Positions 1 to 11,412 of a DNA stretch of 64,000 nucleotides are shown one piece after another. The stretch covers positions 194,501 through 258,500 of the forward strand of contig CAJNDT010006148.1 of assembly GCA_905221615.1 (NCBI GenBank). Reading direction: 5' to 3'. The notes beneath the pieces were generated by a model. It ran no database searches, was not told the DNA's origin, and saw nothing but the letters and a program-made list of their open reading frames with translations. Source of the stretch: Symbiodinium sp. CCMP2592. Taxonomy: Eukaryota; Sar; Dinophyceae; Suessiales; Symbiodiniaceae. The translations under genes were made by a program, and so were the position numbers. Within the stretch, counting starts at the first letter, position 1. Each line of letters starts with the position of its first letter.

Positions 1-102
1 TTATGGGTACTTAAACCCAATAAGGAATACAAATTTACAGTTTTTATCCTATCCCAACCATGAACTAGTTTCGCATGGAGGCTTAAGGGCTGGTGGTCTG
101 AG

Positions 103-192
103 TCTCGGCTGATAGCCAAAGCCATGACGCAAAAGCCTCACTGCAACGATTGTCCTCAGCATGTTCGTCATCGCCCCAGAAGTGCATATTGG
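103..192 (+). CDS. Candidate coding exon
   Basis: Thirty codons between an AG at 101-102 and a GT at 193-194. Peptide sample AMTQKPHCNDCPQHVRH. The following intron starts directly into TTTAGGG-like sequence. Product unknown. Confidence 0.35.
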
Positions 193-317
193 GTTTTGTT
201 TTCGGGGTTTAGGGTTTAGGGTTTAGGGTTCAGGGTTTAGGGGTTTAGTTTAGGGCTGCAGGTGTAAGGTTTAGGGTTTGAGGTAGCTTCAGGTGGCCCT
301 CGGTGCATTCAATGCAG

Positions 318-390
318 GTGTTTTCCTGGTGCGATGGCAGCTTGGCTTGACAAGAAGGCGTCCGAAATGCTCTACACCCGGAACTCCCAT
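318..390 (+). CDS. Candidate coding exon
   Basis: Acceptor AG at 316-317, donor GT at 391. Sample WLDKKASEMLYTRNSH. Its start phase does not fit the exon at 103-192, so the two need not be adjacent exons. The donor is followed by CCTAAACC. Confidence 0.35.
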
Positions 391-700
391 GTCCTAAACC
401 CTAAACCAAACAAACAGCAGAATAACGATCAATCCGGGCAGTTTTTGAGCCAAAAGATTTTTGATAGCCGAGAGGGACAACTAGCGCTGTCGGATCCTTG
501 TAAACACAGGGCTCCTGCTGGTAGTATCGAGGGTCTAGAATTGAATAGGTTTCCAAGGTTTCATGTGACTGTCAAGGTGTTGCGTAGAAGGGCTACATTG
601 AAAGAGGGTATAACCAAACATATGTATACGCATCTGTATATGCGTACACAGCATGAGCCAATAAACTGGTAAGGCCCAAGCGTTCAAGTAAGCCCTAACC

Positions 701-806
701 CCAAGGGTCCAACCCAATAATCATGTACTCTCCAAAATCCTAACCTACATAACTACTATCCTAAAGCCGAGTACCTGATTATTGGGTCCTTTGGACCCTT
801 GGGGTA
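701..806. mobile_element. Family S inverted repeat
   Basis: ccccaagggtccaacccaat and attgggtcctttggacccttgggg arms. Confidence 0.75.
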
Positions 807-1122
807 AACCAGAAAACGGCACTACAAGAACCTGGACGCTGACGCTGTCGCAGCTGCAGCCGGCTCCCACACCCTCCGTTTCAGTATAACTCCCGCGGCC
901 GAAGGCCTAAACGATATTTTAAACAAGAGCCTTTTCCTTCACGGTGAGTGATCTATAGAAGGACTTGAGAGCCCTTAGAATCGATCACGTACGGGGCCCT
1001 TTGCAGAAACCCGTCGGTAACCTTATATACCCTAAACCCTAACAATATCGGGGCCTTCATGATGGAATTGGCTATACCTATAATAAGGAGCCCCCCGCCC
1101 AAGATAATGTAGTTTATCATTG

Positions 1123-1332
1123 CAGTAAACCCCTCAAAGTTGGAAACCGGATTAAGGCCCAATAGTGCTGGGATTCTCTATACATTATATATACTCTACA
1201 GGATTGAGGCTATGGGGTTTCCAACTTTTGGGCTTCTACTATAAACCCCTATAACTATAAACCCCCATAAACCCTAAAGATCCCTTAAAGGAACCCCTAT
1301 AGATCCCCATTGTGGTAGCTTAAGATAACTCA
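1123..1332. mobile_element. Family D inverted repeat plus co-duplicated flank
   Basis: Arms aaagttggaaaccgg and ggtttccaactttt. The 85 bp to the right (cctaaagatcccttaaagga) are also shared with 27540-27743. Confidence 0.8.
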
Positions 1333-1706
1333 ATTAACTGTAAGGCCCCTGCATTACCTAAAGCTCTGGAGCCCACGACTTCACCGAGGGAGGCAAGTGA
1401 AGGAGCTCTCTTTGGAGCTACCCGGATCCGAGGCCGGAGAAACTGGGTTTAGAGTTTAGGGTTTAGGATTTAGGGTTTAGGGTTTAGGGAGAGACTGTCA
1501 TCCGATGCGTTGGGTGTGTTTTTGTAGGGTTTACAGGCCCAGTGCGGTTGTTTTAGATTTTGAGGTTTAGGGTTTTTTAGGATTTCAGGGCGCTAGGTTC
1601 TTAGGGCTATGGTCGGGGCATATGATGCTTGAGGATTCAGGGTTCTGTGGTCGAGTTTAGGGTTTGAGGGATGTTGCTTGCCTTCTACGGTTTTGGGGTT
1701 TAAGTT

Positions 1707-2135
1707 GTGAGGTTTCTAGCGTTTAGTTCAGGAACAGTTGGGTTCAAAGGGAAAGTTCTAAAGGAGGCGAGGAGAAGTGAAGAAGTGGCTACATCTCGAA
1801 GGTCTCGACTGGGACTGTCCCACGACTCGACAACGCTGAGCCTGGCGCAAGATATGTTTACACCACTGTTGGGCACTGCGGTCTCGGCTCTCACCACCTA
1901 TTCGTTTAGACGGGTCGGTCCAACGTATGCGACTCTTGCGGAGTGGACGCCGCAACAACAACTGGCCTTAGGCGACTGGCAAGAGAAATCTCGCATCCGT
2001 GAACAAGGAAACCCGATGCAATTGAGGTATATCAGCGCCCGGTATACCTCCTCGATCCGCCGCAAACACTTTCTGCTGAGCGCCGTGGCGGGGCTCCTGA
2101 AGTTTGACTCTTGGGAGCAAGAGGCATCGGAATGA
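1707..2135 (+). pseudogene. Fragment resembling the C-terminal part of a tyrosine recombinase
   Basis: An open frame of 142 codons without a clear ATG start (it opens at GTG). Residues about 50-142 recall the catalytic end of tyrosine recombinases as found in many dinoflagellate repeat-encoded proteins: ALTTYSFRRVGPTYATLAEW, then LALGDWQE, then RYISARYTSS. In the family the H-x-x-R box has His; here the position is Tyr (TTYSFRR), and the N-terminal domain is missing. I infer a decayed piece of a mobile element (Crypton- or DIRS-like, or a gene captured from one). The family assignment is from memory of motif shape only. Confidence 0.45.
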
Positions 2136-2522
2136 CGACAGATCCGAGTGCGGCCGGATCGCGGTTGATAAACGCTCTATTATACAGGTTTGGTTACTAT
2201 ACGAGTTTCAACAGGGTTTGATGTGGGGTTCATACGGGTTCTTCAACGGTTTGGGGCCCGGTTCCGTATACTGTAATGTATACCCTCTTTCTGGAGTTCG
2301 CTAGGGCCAGGCGCTTCCGGTTGGGTTCGTTTTTTTTGTGTGTGTTTTGGCATTCCTCATGTAGTGCATATATAGGGCATAGTTCAGTTGGTGTCTATTT
2401 CTTTTGTAAAGGCTCCAGAGATTGGGGCTTATGGTCGTGGACGCAAGCCTACATTACCTTGAGCACCCGAGACTATACGGGATTCATGGCCGATTGGCAA
2501 CTACGGATACGGTTGATGATAC

Positions 2523-2597
2523 AAATCCTGCATGACCCATAATAAGGAATATACCATAATCCCCAGTGTTTAGGGTCCTTAAGGTAATGCAGGATTT
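2523..2597. mobile_element. Family H inverted repeat
   Basis: Arms aaatcctgcatgacc and ggtaatgcaggattt; same core as 63870-63957. Confidence 0.8.
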
Positions 2598-3011
2598 ATA
2601 TAGTCCCGCTGTATCGGTTCACGCTTTTTGGGGCTTGGGCTTGAGTTTTGGGGCTTCAGGACTTTCGGGGTTCAGTGTTTGAAGTGTTGGGATTAAGGTT
2701 GCGGTGTTTTGGTGTTTGGAGTCTTGCACGACAAGGCTTCGGTTCTGGATCCAACAGAAGTGTTGAGTCGTAAGGTTTGGTGTCTGCTTCCACCCTTTGG
2801 AAAGGTCCAACTCTTGGGGTTGTTTTTGAGGTGGAGATCTTCGAAACACTCGACGCTAGAGTCTCTAACAGCAGCAAGTGCTAGACCTACATAGCCTCGA
2901 GGCCCCTTAGCTAGTGAAGGAACGCGTGTTTCTGAGTGATCCATAGAACCCATAGATTTGATTTGGTTTTCTGCAACATCGACAGTACTTAGGCTTTCTC
3001 CGCCTTGTCAG

Positions 3012-3107
3012 AAACGCGAATATCTTGCACCAGGACCAGCAGTGGCACGTGTTTGAGTTTTGGAGTGGCGCCTACTACAGCGCTCGAGCGAGCATCCCGA
3101 CTGCAGT
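3012..3107 (+). CDS. Candidate coding exon
   Basis: Acceptor after ttctccgccttgtcag. Sample DQQWHVFEFWSGAYYSAR; frame stops at 3127 soon after a possible GT donor at 3108. A longer overlapping frame (3005-3226) reads less like protein. Confidence 0.4.
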
Positions 3108-3741
3108 CTACCATGCCGTTGCCTAAACTGATATCCGGGTGCTTCAGTTCATTGCTTTTATTGTTGTTTCGGAGATTCTTCCCAGAACCCCGTTCTGAAC
3201 TTTGTGGGTTTGCTGCGGGGTCATGAAGGCCCAGCAATAACAGGCCTTTCATATTGTAGGAGCCCATCCTCCAACAGCTGTGAACCTTAGACTAGTCTCC
3301 TACTTGCCATCAAGGTGTTTCGGAGGTTGAGGGTTTAGGTCTTGCTAAAATCCCAATGCCCCCAATACCCAGAAGCCCGGATCCTATAGGATTTAGGGTT
3401 TGGGGAAACCCAAAACCCTAAATCTCAATGCCCCAAAACCCAAAAGCCCTGATCCTATAGGATTTAAGGGGACCGCTCTTGGATCCAGCGCTTGCGGCAG
3501 CCGCTGCAGGTGCGACTCCCGCCCCGGCATGCTGTTCGGAGTTTGGGGTTTGAGGACTTTTAGGCATTTAGGGTTCGGGTTTAGGGTTTTAGGGGTTCTG
3601 GGGAGGGGCTTGATCGAGGCCGTACGATTCAGTGTGTAGGCCTTCACTTGGTCAAGGCTTCCTTGCTGCTTGAGTCGTCGAAGTCGACTTTGTGTGAGGG
3701 TCTCGATGTTCTGGAGGTTGAAACTTGAAACTTAGTAACTT

Positions 3742-3838
3742 AGTACTATAGGGGCCTAAGTAAGTACCAATACTATTTTGGGTTTTCCTTTTTATAATTA
3801 CGGTATTACATACATATCGAGGTCCCTATAGTAGTACT
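3742..3838. mobile_element. Family T inverted repeat
   Basis: gtactataggggcctaag and gaggtccctatagtagtac arms. Confidence 0.65.
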
Positions 3839-4245
3839 TCTGCAACACCTCTCCTTCGAGGGAATTCCGTTTTATGTCATGTTCCTTATCGGTGAAACCC
3901 GACCCCTAAAGTGTAAAAACCCTGACGTAGAGTCGAGCCCTCTGTCTGGTAGATGCAGCATTCGTAAAGCCGTGGTGAAGCCGTTTAAGTCGCTAGAAAA
4001 CTTCTTATAAACCCTACATTACTCTATAATAGAGCCCTATTGAATTCTTCAGCAGGTCATTCCACACAGTGACACAGGCACCTTAGACTAGAGAGAACTC
4101 GAGTAGGACAGCTCCACATGGCTGCGAGAAGATCCACCGGTACAGGGTTAAGGACTTCTTGTCAGCAATGCACGATTTCATTTCCTGCCGATTGCATCTT
4201 TCTTAGTCTTGTTCGAGCCAATTGGAAGCATCATAGTAAAGGGAA

Positions 4246-4337
4246 CTCCAGAAAGTTGGAATATGGTTTCAGGGTAGGATACCTTATAATTTACTATAAA
4301 GGTTTAGGATAATCGTATTCCAACTTTCTGGCTTTTA
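4246..4337. mobile_element. Inverted repeat 25 bp upstream of the membrane-protein ATG
   Basis: Arms ccagaaagttggaatatgg and gtattccaactttctgg. Resembles family D at the arm (aaagttgga) but has a different core. May be a 5'-UTR intron or sit in the promoter. Confidence 0.7.
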
Positions 4338-4361
4338 CCTTAGAGTCCTGCCATCTGCCGC

Positions 4362-6665
4362 ATGGCCAATGACTCGGGGAGTAGAGCCCTAGCGCTGGAA
4401 AGAATGTTCACCGACGCACCCACGAAGGCGCGCTTGCCTGCGTACGTGAAATGCCTCGTCCTGGCATGTTTGGGCCTCTTAGTGGTCGACATTTCAGCTT
4501 TCAACCTTTCTGGGGTTCTTAGTGGCTCTTACAAGCCTTAAGCTTAAGTAATCCTTGTGGTAAGCCTTAATCCAGACGATCATCTCTACACCGCATAAGA
4601 CCCTGAAGACACCCTCATCAGACCCACCAAGGCTTGGTGCCCTTCTTGGCTGTGCTCACTCGGGACATGGACCCTTCAGACTTTCACGCTTGCGATGACG
4701 AATGTTATTTCGTGCGGTACGCTGGTGTCCCAAGCTTACCGTCTACAGCTGTTGAGAATGTTGAAAGAACAACTGGAAACAAAACAGGCTGGTGGCCAAG
4801 CTTTCCATTGTTTGTGGCAGTCCAAACCGGTCAAAGTGTGCAAGCAAGCTATCCACCAATTCTGTCACCGTGGGTATGGCTGCAAACTCCAGGTGCAGCC
4901 TACTTTCTGGGCCCCTACATGTATCTTGATTCTCTAGAACTATCGTCATTTTTCTTGGCCTACTCTAGAATTTCTACTGTCATATCCAGACTACACGGCT
5001 ACAATGAGAGCCCAGGTACACCGCGGCGGTGCTTTTGCTGGACAATTCCAGCCACACTGAGTTCATCAGCAGTGCGAATGCGACACCCACGCAGTGTCAA
5101 GAATACGACACTCGCACCAAAATAGAGAACCACCTCGTTCAAGGCCGCATTCGGGTGATCTACCTTGTGGCTGTCATTGCATGGATTGCATGCATTCTGG
5201 TGCATGACTGGTCTTTGCTAGCAGGTGTTCACGAGCGGGTGACATTAAAGATTGCCTTGGTGCTATTCTGGTGCCAGCTATTCTCTTGCGTCGCTGCTTT
5301 CGTTTGGGGCACTGGTGCTGCAGAGGTATTTGTGGAACCAGACAGCGGCTGCTATTACAGGTTGAAGACTGTGGTGACATTGCTAGCAGTGTTGCCGCCT
5401 TTCCTGCTGTTGGCTGTCACAGAGCAAAAATACCACAGGCTTGTGCTATCAGTTTGCCATGGAGACTATCTTTACTCAGTTCAGTACAGTGTCCCATTCA
5501 GAGCAGCTGAAGCAACCGTCCCTTCCGATCCATCAGCATCCCTGCTTTCCCCTGCCTTGAGGGGAGATAGTGGCGCTGAAGGGAGGGGAGGTGTAGAGGC
5601 CTGTCCAGCGCCAAGGCTCTCCTTACCGGAAATCCAAGAGATGGAATGGATGCTTACCTGGACCTACATGTTCTGGTGCCTTGCGCAGCATCTGATCATA
5701 GCGCCCTTTGCCGTCGGGCCACTTTTCCGCAGGATCCTGCAAGTATCAAAAACCTGGAGATGGGCCTTCGATGCCTTCGGAATTCTCAAGTTTGGTGTTT
5801 TGGCACTGATGATCGGTTCTGTGGTGGCTGGCCTTTATCCGGCCTTCCGCCTCTGCCGGGCTTGCCCGACTAACTTCTTCAGCGACCAGGAACGAGAAGA
5901 CACCGGCGTGTGTCTGCGCATCAGGAGACTAGCCACTCGGGCGACGAACCTCTTCGCACTGTGTTTTGGCCCCGTGTTTAGCGTCGGCGCCGTCTGGAAG
6001 ATTTGGAGGTGGTGGCAGGGTGAGCTGCTCACAGACAATGTCCTCGATGATAGTTGGCTGTGGTACTTGCACGGGACCTCGGCGTTTATACATGCTTCTA
6101 TCTCCTGCTCCATGCTGCCAGCATTCAAGGACCCCACGATCATGCTCAGAGCTCGGGCACTACACCTGAACTTTGAGTTGGAGAAGAGGTCCTTGGCTGA
6201 GGTGCATACGAACCATCCAGATTGGCTGATGGCTCCATATTTGTCGAACAAGAACCGAGAAGTCCTCACGAAGAGGGGCAGCCAGCTACTCGAAACGGAG
6301 GCGGACGAGTCTAGACTGCTAATCAAGACGTCTCTTCTCTTCTCTTCATTGTTGGGTATGTACCTATAGTCTCCATTGTAGTTCCTTTTTGGGGTTACCT
6401 TTTAGGATCCTTAATAAAATTGGTTAAACCAAAAAAAGGAACTACAATGGGGACTATAGGTAGCCCCATCCCCTTGAACATTCCGAAACAAGGGGAGCAA
6501 ACTGTGTTTTGTAAGCACCTCCGAGAAGAGCCGAGGACTCAGAGTGCGGTCTCATGTATCCGGACTCAGGAGGACCTCGAGTTTCTGGCGCGAGGTCGTC
6601 TGCATTTGATGCAAACGCCAAGCGGTCCTTTCAGACCATCATTGATTCGTGGAATTAGACATTGA
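4362..6665 (+). CDS. Multi-pass membrane protein, four exons, 665 residues, unknown family
   Basis: Proposed exons are 4362-4514, 4622-4920, 5016-6355 and 6460-6665, joined in phase 0, 2 and 1 with GT-AG ends, giving 1998 nt including the TGA/TAG-type stop at the end. The start is the ATG at 4362. Exon 1 holds one hydrophobic segment (about residues 29-46, LVLACLGLLVVD) followed by NLSG. Exon 2 encodes a loop with CDDEC and a NKTG sequon, as expected of an outward-facing domain. Exon 3 carries hydrophobic segments at about residues 197-216, 227-250, 268-286, 361-385, 405-427, 460-479 and 498-520, so about eight membrane helices. The residue-320 to 355 loop is Gly/Ala/Pro rich. The tail is charged. 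The last intron is a family B inverted repeat. I recognise no family; a receptor, channel or transporter would all be guesses. The exon 1 donor is least certain (other in-phase GT sites at 4482 and 4522). Confidence 0.75.
6361..6462. mobile_element. Family B inverted repeat, forms the last intron of the membrane-protein gene
   Basis: Ends TACCTATAGTCTCC and GGGGACTATAGGTA; inner arms tgtagttccttttt and aaaaaggaactaca. Intron 6356-6459 covers it. Confidence 0.85.
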
Positions 6666-7716
6666 GGGCGTGCTGTATCCCTGAGTAGGGGTATCGCAGA
6701 TGCATATACTGGCATATACTTGGTCGATTCTGGTCAAGAGTCCTGAGGACTGAAACAATGCTCAACCGACTCAGTCGGAGCGGCTGGAATAGGTATCCTC
6801 CTTCAAGAGGAGGATCTGCAAGGCTTGCAGGCTTGGGAAGGCGGTTCTCCTGAGCCTCGAGCATCTGTTAATCTCTTCGTGGCAGCAACCGGCTTGTGAA
6901 GGATCAACCGGCGTCACAAATTCATCCCACTTGCTTGCAACCCCATACTTAACAATGTTTTGATGGAATCCTGTAAGAATTATCGCACGGGTGGTTCATC
7001 AGAGGGGTCTCATCTGCGTAACAAAAGCATCGTCGGAATATTCTCACCGTGTTTACTTAGGAGGAGTAGCGCTGACCAGGGGGGTCAAAGACATCCCCTG
7101 TACAAGCTTGCGAGAAACCGGATGCAGAGAAACGTACTGCCTGTACATCTGGCGCAGCCTCGCATGTGTGAGTTAGTACACGCTTTAAGACTTTAAGACT
7201 GATGGTTTGGTGTTCAGGGGTTTCGGGCTTATGTTATGCTTTGTGGAATACGTTCTTGGAAGTGAGGGGCAGTTGGGGCGACAAGAAAAATTGGCAATGT
7301 GTGCCTGGGAGGTTCATGCTAAGCATTTGCTCACTTGCTGCTGGTGCCGTCGACCCTAAAGCCTAGCAGCCTAGCAGTAGTTCCCCCCCCAGGTCACCTT
7401 TGAAGGGACGCGGTTAAGTAGTTGGCTTGGGGCAATATACCCTCAAACCTTATTCTAATTATGAAGGCCCCTACATTACTTGTAGCAGCGTGTAAAGCTC
7501 ACTAAAGCCTTCAACCCCGACTGAAAGCACGAAGCCCTCTAACCTTGGAGCCCAAAACCCAAGCCGCGCACGGCCGTTATCGGAACTGAACCCCGAGCCC
7601 CTAAGCCCTAAAATCCTGAGCCTCTTATAAGCCCTAAAGCCCTGAACCCCTAAGCCCGAAAGCCTTTGGGCCTTCTGAAAGCCCCCTGCAGCCTTGACCC
7701 TCTGCTCTCCCCGCAG

Positions 7717-7771
7717 GGCCAAGACTCCTTCAGTCGACCTGCCGGCTGCCGAAACAGCCCCCAAATTCAGG
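7717..7771 (+). CDS. Candidate coding exon
   Basis: A classic acceptor (ctctgctctccccgcag) and a GT donor that opens into GTTTGGGGTTTTGGGG. Sample TPSVDLPAAETAPKF. A family B palindrome begins 22 bp after the donor. Confidence 0.45.
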
Positions 7772-7792
7772 GTTTGGGGTTTTGGGGTGTGC

Positions 7793-7882
7793 CCATAGGC
7801 CCCCATAGTAGTTCCTTTTTGGGATTACCTTTTAGGATTCTAAATATGAGCCCCAAAAAAAAACTACTATGGGGCCTGTAGG
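7793..7882. mobile_element. Family B inverted repeat
   Basis: Arms ccccatagtagttccttttt and aaaaaactactatgggg around a 25-bp loop. Confidence 0.8.
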
Positions 7883-8031
7883 TATAGGGTTCTGGGTACT
7901 GGGTTTTGGGGGGAAGGGGCCAGGGTCGGCTTCTGAGGGCCTGCTTGAAAATGTGACCGTGGCTCAGGGTCTTTAGCTTTCTAAGCCCGAGGGAGCGACT
8001 GGGATTTATCGAATTTTGTTTCCAAGGGTAC

Positions 8032-8155
8032 AAGGAGGGACCCTTAATAAGGACCCCTAGGTATATACCCTTAATATAGCAATTATATACCCATTATATA
8101 GCCCATTATAGGGTAAGGGTCCCCATTCAGGGTCCCTCCTTTTCCCCTTTGATTG
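8032..8155. mobile_element. Family M inverted repeat
   Basis: caaggagggacccttaataa and attcagggtccctcctt arms; a fragment recurs at 48255-48322. Confidence 0.75.
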
Positions 8156-8537
8156 TTTGGGTTCGCAGGAGCTGTATAGCGCATTATGCAGGGTCTCACA
8201 ACATCTCGATGTGCCTCATCTAGGTTCGGTTTTGCAATCAGGGTCCTCTTGTGTGCGCTGTTTTGGGGTTCCGTGAGGTCTACAAAGCCTCCAAACGTGG
8301 GTTTCTAGATGTGGTGCATCAACAGAACCAAGGTCTGTTTCTCATAATTCTATAGTCTATAAATATATGAGCTTCTTTGGTTAAAGGGCCCCAAACCCTA
8401 AACCCTAAAAGCCCCAAAGGGTTTCAAGTTGAGCCCTGAAACCCCGATCTTCCCGCTGAGGTATTGGCCTAGGTCCCGTTGAGGCGCGCTGCGGCCGCCT
8501 GCTTGCCCTTCGTCCCCGGCTTGATCAGGCACTTCCC

Positions 8538-8621
8538 TAAAACCCCAAAGTAGTTCCGTTTTAGCGTTCATATTCAGAATCCTCTAAGGTAATCCCAAAA
8601 AGGAACTACTTTGGGGCCTTA
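8538..8621. mobile_element. Family B inverted repeat
   Basis: Arms aaccccaaagtagttccg and aaaggaactactttgggg. Confidence 0.8.
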
Positions 8622-8809
8622 TGGGTTGAGGGTCCTTGAGGTTGGGATTTACGCTGCCTGGGATGAGGGTTTCGGGTTTTTGTCGCGCTATTGGCCGGAA
8701 TTGGCGTTCAGGGTTCCGGCGCCTGTCTGTCGCCAAGTCAGGTGACTTGTCGTAAGTCTTTCAATGGTGTTGGGAGGGTGTGGTTGTAATTGTACTGCTC
8801 GTTCTATAT

Positions 8810-8961
8810 GGGCGTTTCCGAAATAGGGGACCCTAATAATATAGTATACCCTAAATAGTAGGATCCTTCTTATTATAGGACCCCAAAATAAGGTAGTACC
8901 CTAAATGGTAGGATCCTTATTATAAGGACCCCAAAATAAGGTACCTTTTTCGGAAACTCCC
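8810..8961. mobile_element. Family C inverted repeat with internal duplication
   Basis: Ends gggcgtttccgaaa and tttcggaaactccc. The core ccctaaatagtaggatcctt occurs twice in tandem, making it longer than other copies. Confidence 0.8.
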
Positions 8962-9074
8962 ATATGGAAGTGTCGCGACTTTCCTGAGGATGTTTTGTAG
9001 GGTCATAGGATACTTCGGCCCGAAGTCGAAACTCCGGCCATGGTCTTGCAGATCCCAAAGGGTCCTATGTACCG

Positions 9075-9215
9075 ATATAGTAGAATGTAGGGTGTTTCCA
9101 TATTAGGAATTACTATTATGATTTAGGGAAGGAAGTATCCCCCATTGCAGAATGTAGGGTTTCCAAATTAGGAATTACTATATATTATGACTTAGGGAAG
9201 TATGCCCCATAGCAG
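9075..9215. repeat. Two tandem units of about 75 bp
   Basis: gaatgtagggtgtttccata...ttaggaattactattatga at 9069-9136 and gaatgtagggtttccaaatt...ttaggaattactatatatt at 9152-9205. Confidence 0.7.
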
Positions 9216-9752
9216 TATATAGGACCCTTTGGGAGAATGCTTTGTGGAACTTGGCGATGCGATCTCATGGCCTGGCAGTTAGTGCGATGCTCCCTTCAAT
9301 CGAATTAAGGTTTAGGGTTTAGGGCTTAGGGTTAGGGTTTACGGTAGGGATATCAAAAATCGGCAGGTAGGGCGTGGATAGCGCAAGAATCTGGTGCCTT
9401 TCAGCAGCGCAACCTAAGCCACGGAAGACTCATGGGAGTCAGGGTGTAATGCTACTAAGGTGGCCTGAATAGTTCGTGAGACTATAATTCAACCCAAAGT
9501 ATATAGCCCATGCCTTAAACCTTCAAGCCTAGACCTGAAACCCCACACAGAAAAGCCAAAGCCCTAAGCCCCGAAGCATTCAACTTCACACCGATGGTTT
9601 CGCAGTCGCTGCCAGGCCGACTATCTTGGCTCCAACATCCATGTAACTGGGCTTTGGAGTACCGTACTTCGATACTTGTTTTCTTAAGGGAACCATTATG
9701 AAATAGAAGTATATACTTTTTCCTCCCTGGTTACTTAAAGGCCCATGTAACC

Positions 9753-9883
9753 GGGCTCCCGTCAGGTATGTAGTTCTGTAACTGCTCTATAAGGGTTTTT
9801 CAAGCGTTATAGGGGCACTTTGGGGGAGGGCTCCCGTCAGGTATGTAGTTCTGTCAGGCGTTATAGGGGTACTTTGGGGCTCG
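9753..9883. repeat. Direct repeat pair, 75 bp apart
   Basis: gggctcccgtcaggtatgta occurs at 9753 and 9828, each followed by gcgttataggggnactttggg. Confidence 0.8.
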
Positions 9884-10990
9884 CTCTGTTCAGGTTCAAT
9901 CATTTATGAGAGTTTCCAGGCAGCGGGTTCGATCCGGGAGTACTAACTGGGGTCTGAACCAAGGGCGATCTGATGTTATGGTTCCCTGATGTGTTTAAGT
10001 TTGGAAATCCCGGTGTCATATTCAGACGCTCAGAACAGGTTTCGGGCTTGGGCATGCAGGTTGCTGTGCACACGGCTCCTTTCTGGGCAATTGCATAGGA
10101 GTTTTTGTCGTTTACGGAAGGTTTCAGTACTTGATTTGCTGCGTTACGGCTATCTGGGGCCCACCATGCTGAGAGTGTAGAATTTCAGATTTGACATCGT
10201 TTCGGTTTGGCTAAGAAGCGCTCGGTTGTAATATCCCCTAACTAACTGATATCAGTTTGAATACAGATACCTTAAGATCCGCTTGGCTGAGTAATGGAGT
10301 CAACCGTAGATTGGAGATGGTATAAAACCCAAGGGTGGCACGTTAAAGTTGGTTTGTACTGTGAACCTGAAGTTTTCAACACCCAGCCACCTGCTGGCAA
10401 GGTGACTGGGGTTCGGGAAATAAACATTGTTAGTTCTGTTGGATCCAGAAATAGACAGCAAACCACTAAACACACCCCCTAAATCCGAAAAGCCCGAACC
10501 CATTAAACTTCCAAAACACCACACTCTTAGCCCTTCTATATTGGAATCGCTGGTGGTCAGTCTGTTTAATAGAGGGTGTCTGTCCTGGCGTTTTCTGGCC
10601 TCAAGAATCGTGACATTAATCTCGAGACCTATTCGGCCCTTCGAACTTTGAAGCCCGCATCGGCACTTTACTATCGTTCCGACGCTTCGCAACGGTTTCG
10701 GACGTTTTGGGGCTGCTTCTGAACAGCATTCCAACAATTCCTGAGACTTGCCTGATGGTTCCAGTGCCCCTGTTGGCGCTAACACAAAAACAACCTGCCG
10801 GGCATTACAAAGACCAATAAACAAATTGAGTAGAGTCGATATCTGACTCTCATGGCACGTTTACATAAACTTGTCAGCGCCGTTATAACCCCTTCTTTAA
10901 TCCTTGTACCGTACAGAATCCGTATAGAACCCTTTCCAAATCATTTTCGAGCTCCTGTGGGGAACCCCTGTAGACCCTTATCTTTTCCTT
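9884..10990. other. Stretch with little supportable content
   Basis: Some frames of 60-170 codons are open (for example 10300-10824 on the minus strand) but none has convincing splice borders or protein-like composition. No palindrome family recognised. Confidence 0.4.
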
Positions 10991-11033
10991 ATGACGCCCT
11001 TTCCGTACCTTTATAGAATTATTCCGAGACCCA

Positions 11034-11278
11034 GTCACCGCTGCCATCGACCAGAACAAGCTGCCAAAACGAAAGCAAATTCCGTTGCCAAAATCGGGAA
11101 AAGACTGGCCGTCCAAAAACGACGAAACCGAGCAATCAAGAAGGGCCAATTCTTGGGCCAGCACTTGGCAGCGCCCACGGTCCGGCTAAAGGATGTCACG
11201 GAGCGATTCGATGCAGACAAGACGGAGGCGATTTCAGCCCTGCAAGCTGCCACAGTGGACCTGACCATTGGCACGTAA
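11034..11278 (+). CDS. Candidate coding exon, frame uncertain
   Basis: Two + frames are open and protein-like over the first half. One gives KIGKRLAVQKRRNRAIKKGQ and, later, DVTERFDADKTEAISALQ to a TAA at 11276; the other gives VTAAIDQNKLPKRK. Basic and charged, no domain recognised. A family J element follows 36 bp downstream. Confidence 0.4.
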
Positions 11279-11314
11279 ACTACGGGCCAGGTCAACCAAG
11301 CAGAGGCACACATG

Positions 11315-11412
11315 CGTGGCTGTCAAAATTATGGTCCCTTTTTGGCTCTTAAGATAATATGGCACCTAGTATGTAGGGTACCCACAGAGGCACCATAATT
11401 CTGACAACTACT
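11315..11412. mobile_element. Family J element
   Basis: cgtggctgtcaaaattatgg and ccataattctgacaacta; flanked by CACATG on both sides. Confidence 0.8.

Noticed and set aside
443..460. Possible reverse-strand piece of the dinoflagellate spliced leader (ttgagccaaaa)
   Set aside because: Only 11 bases match; the rest of the leader and the downstream donor are absent.
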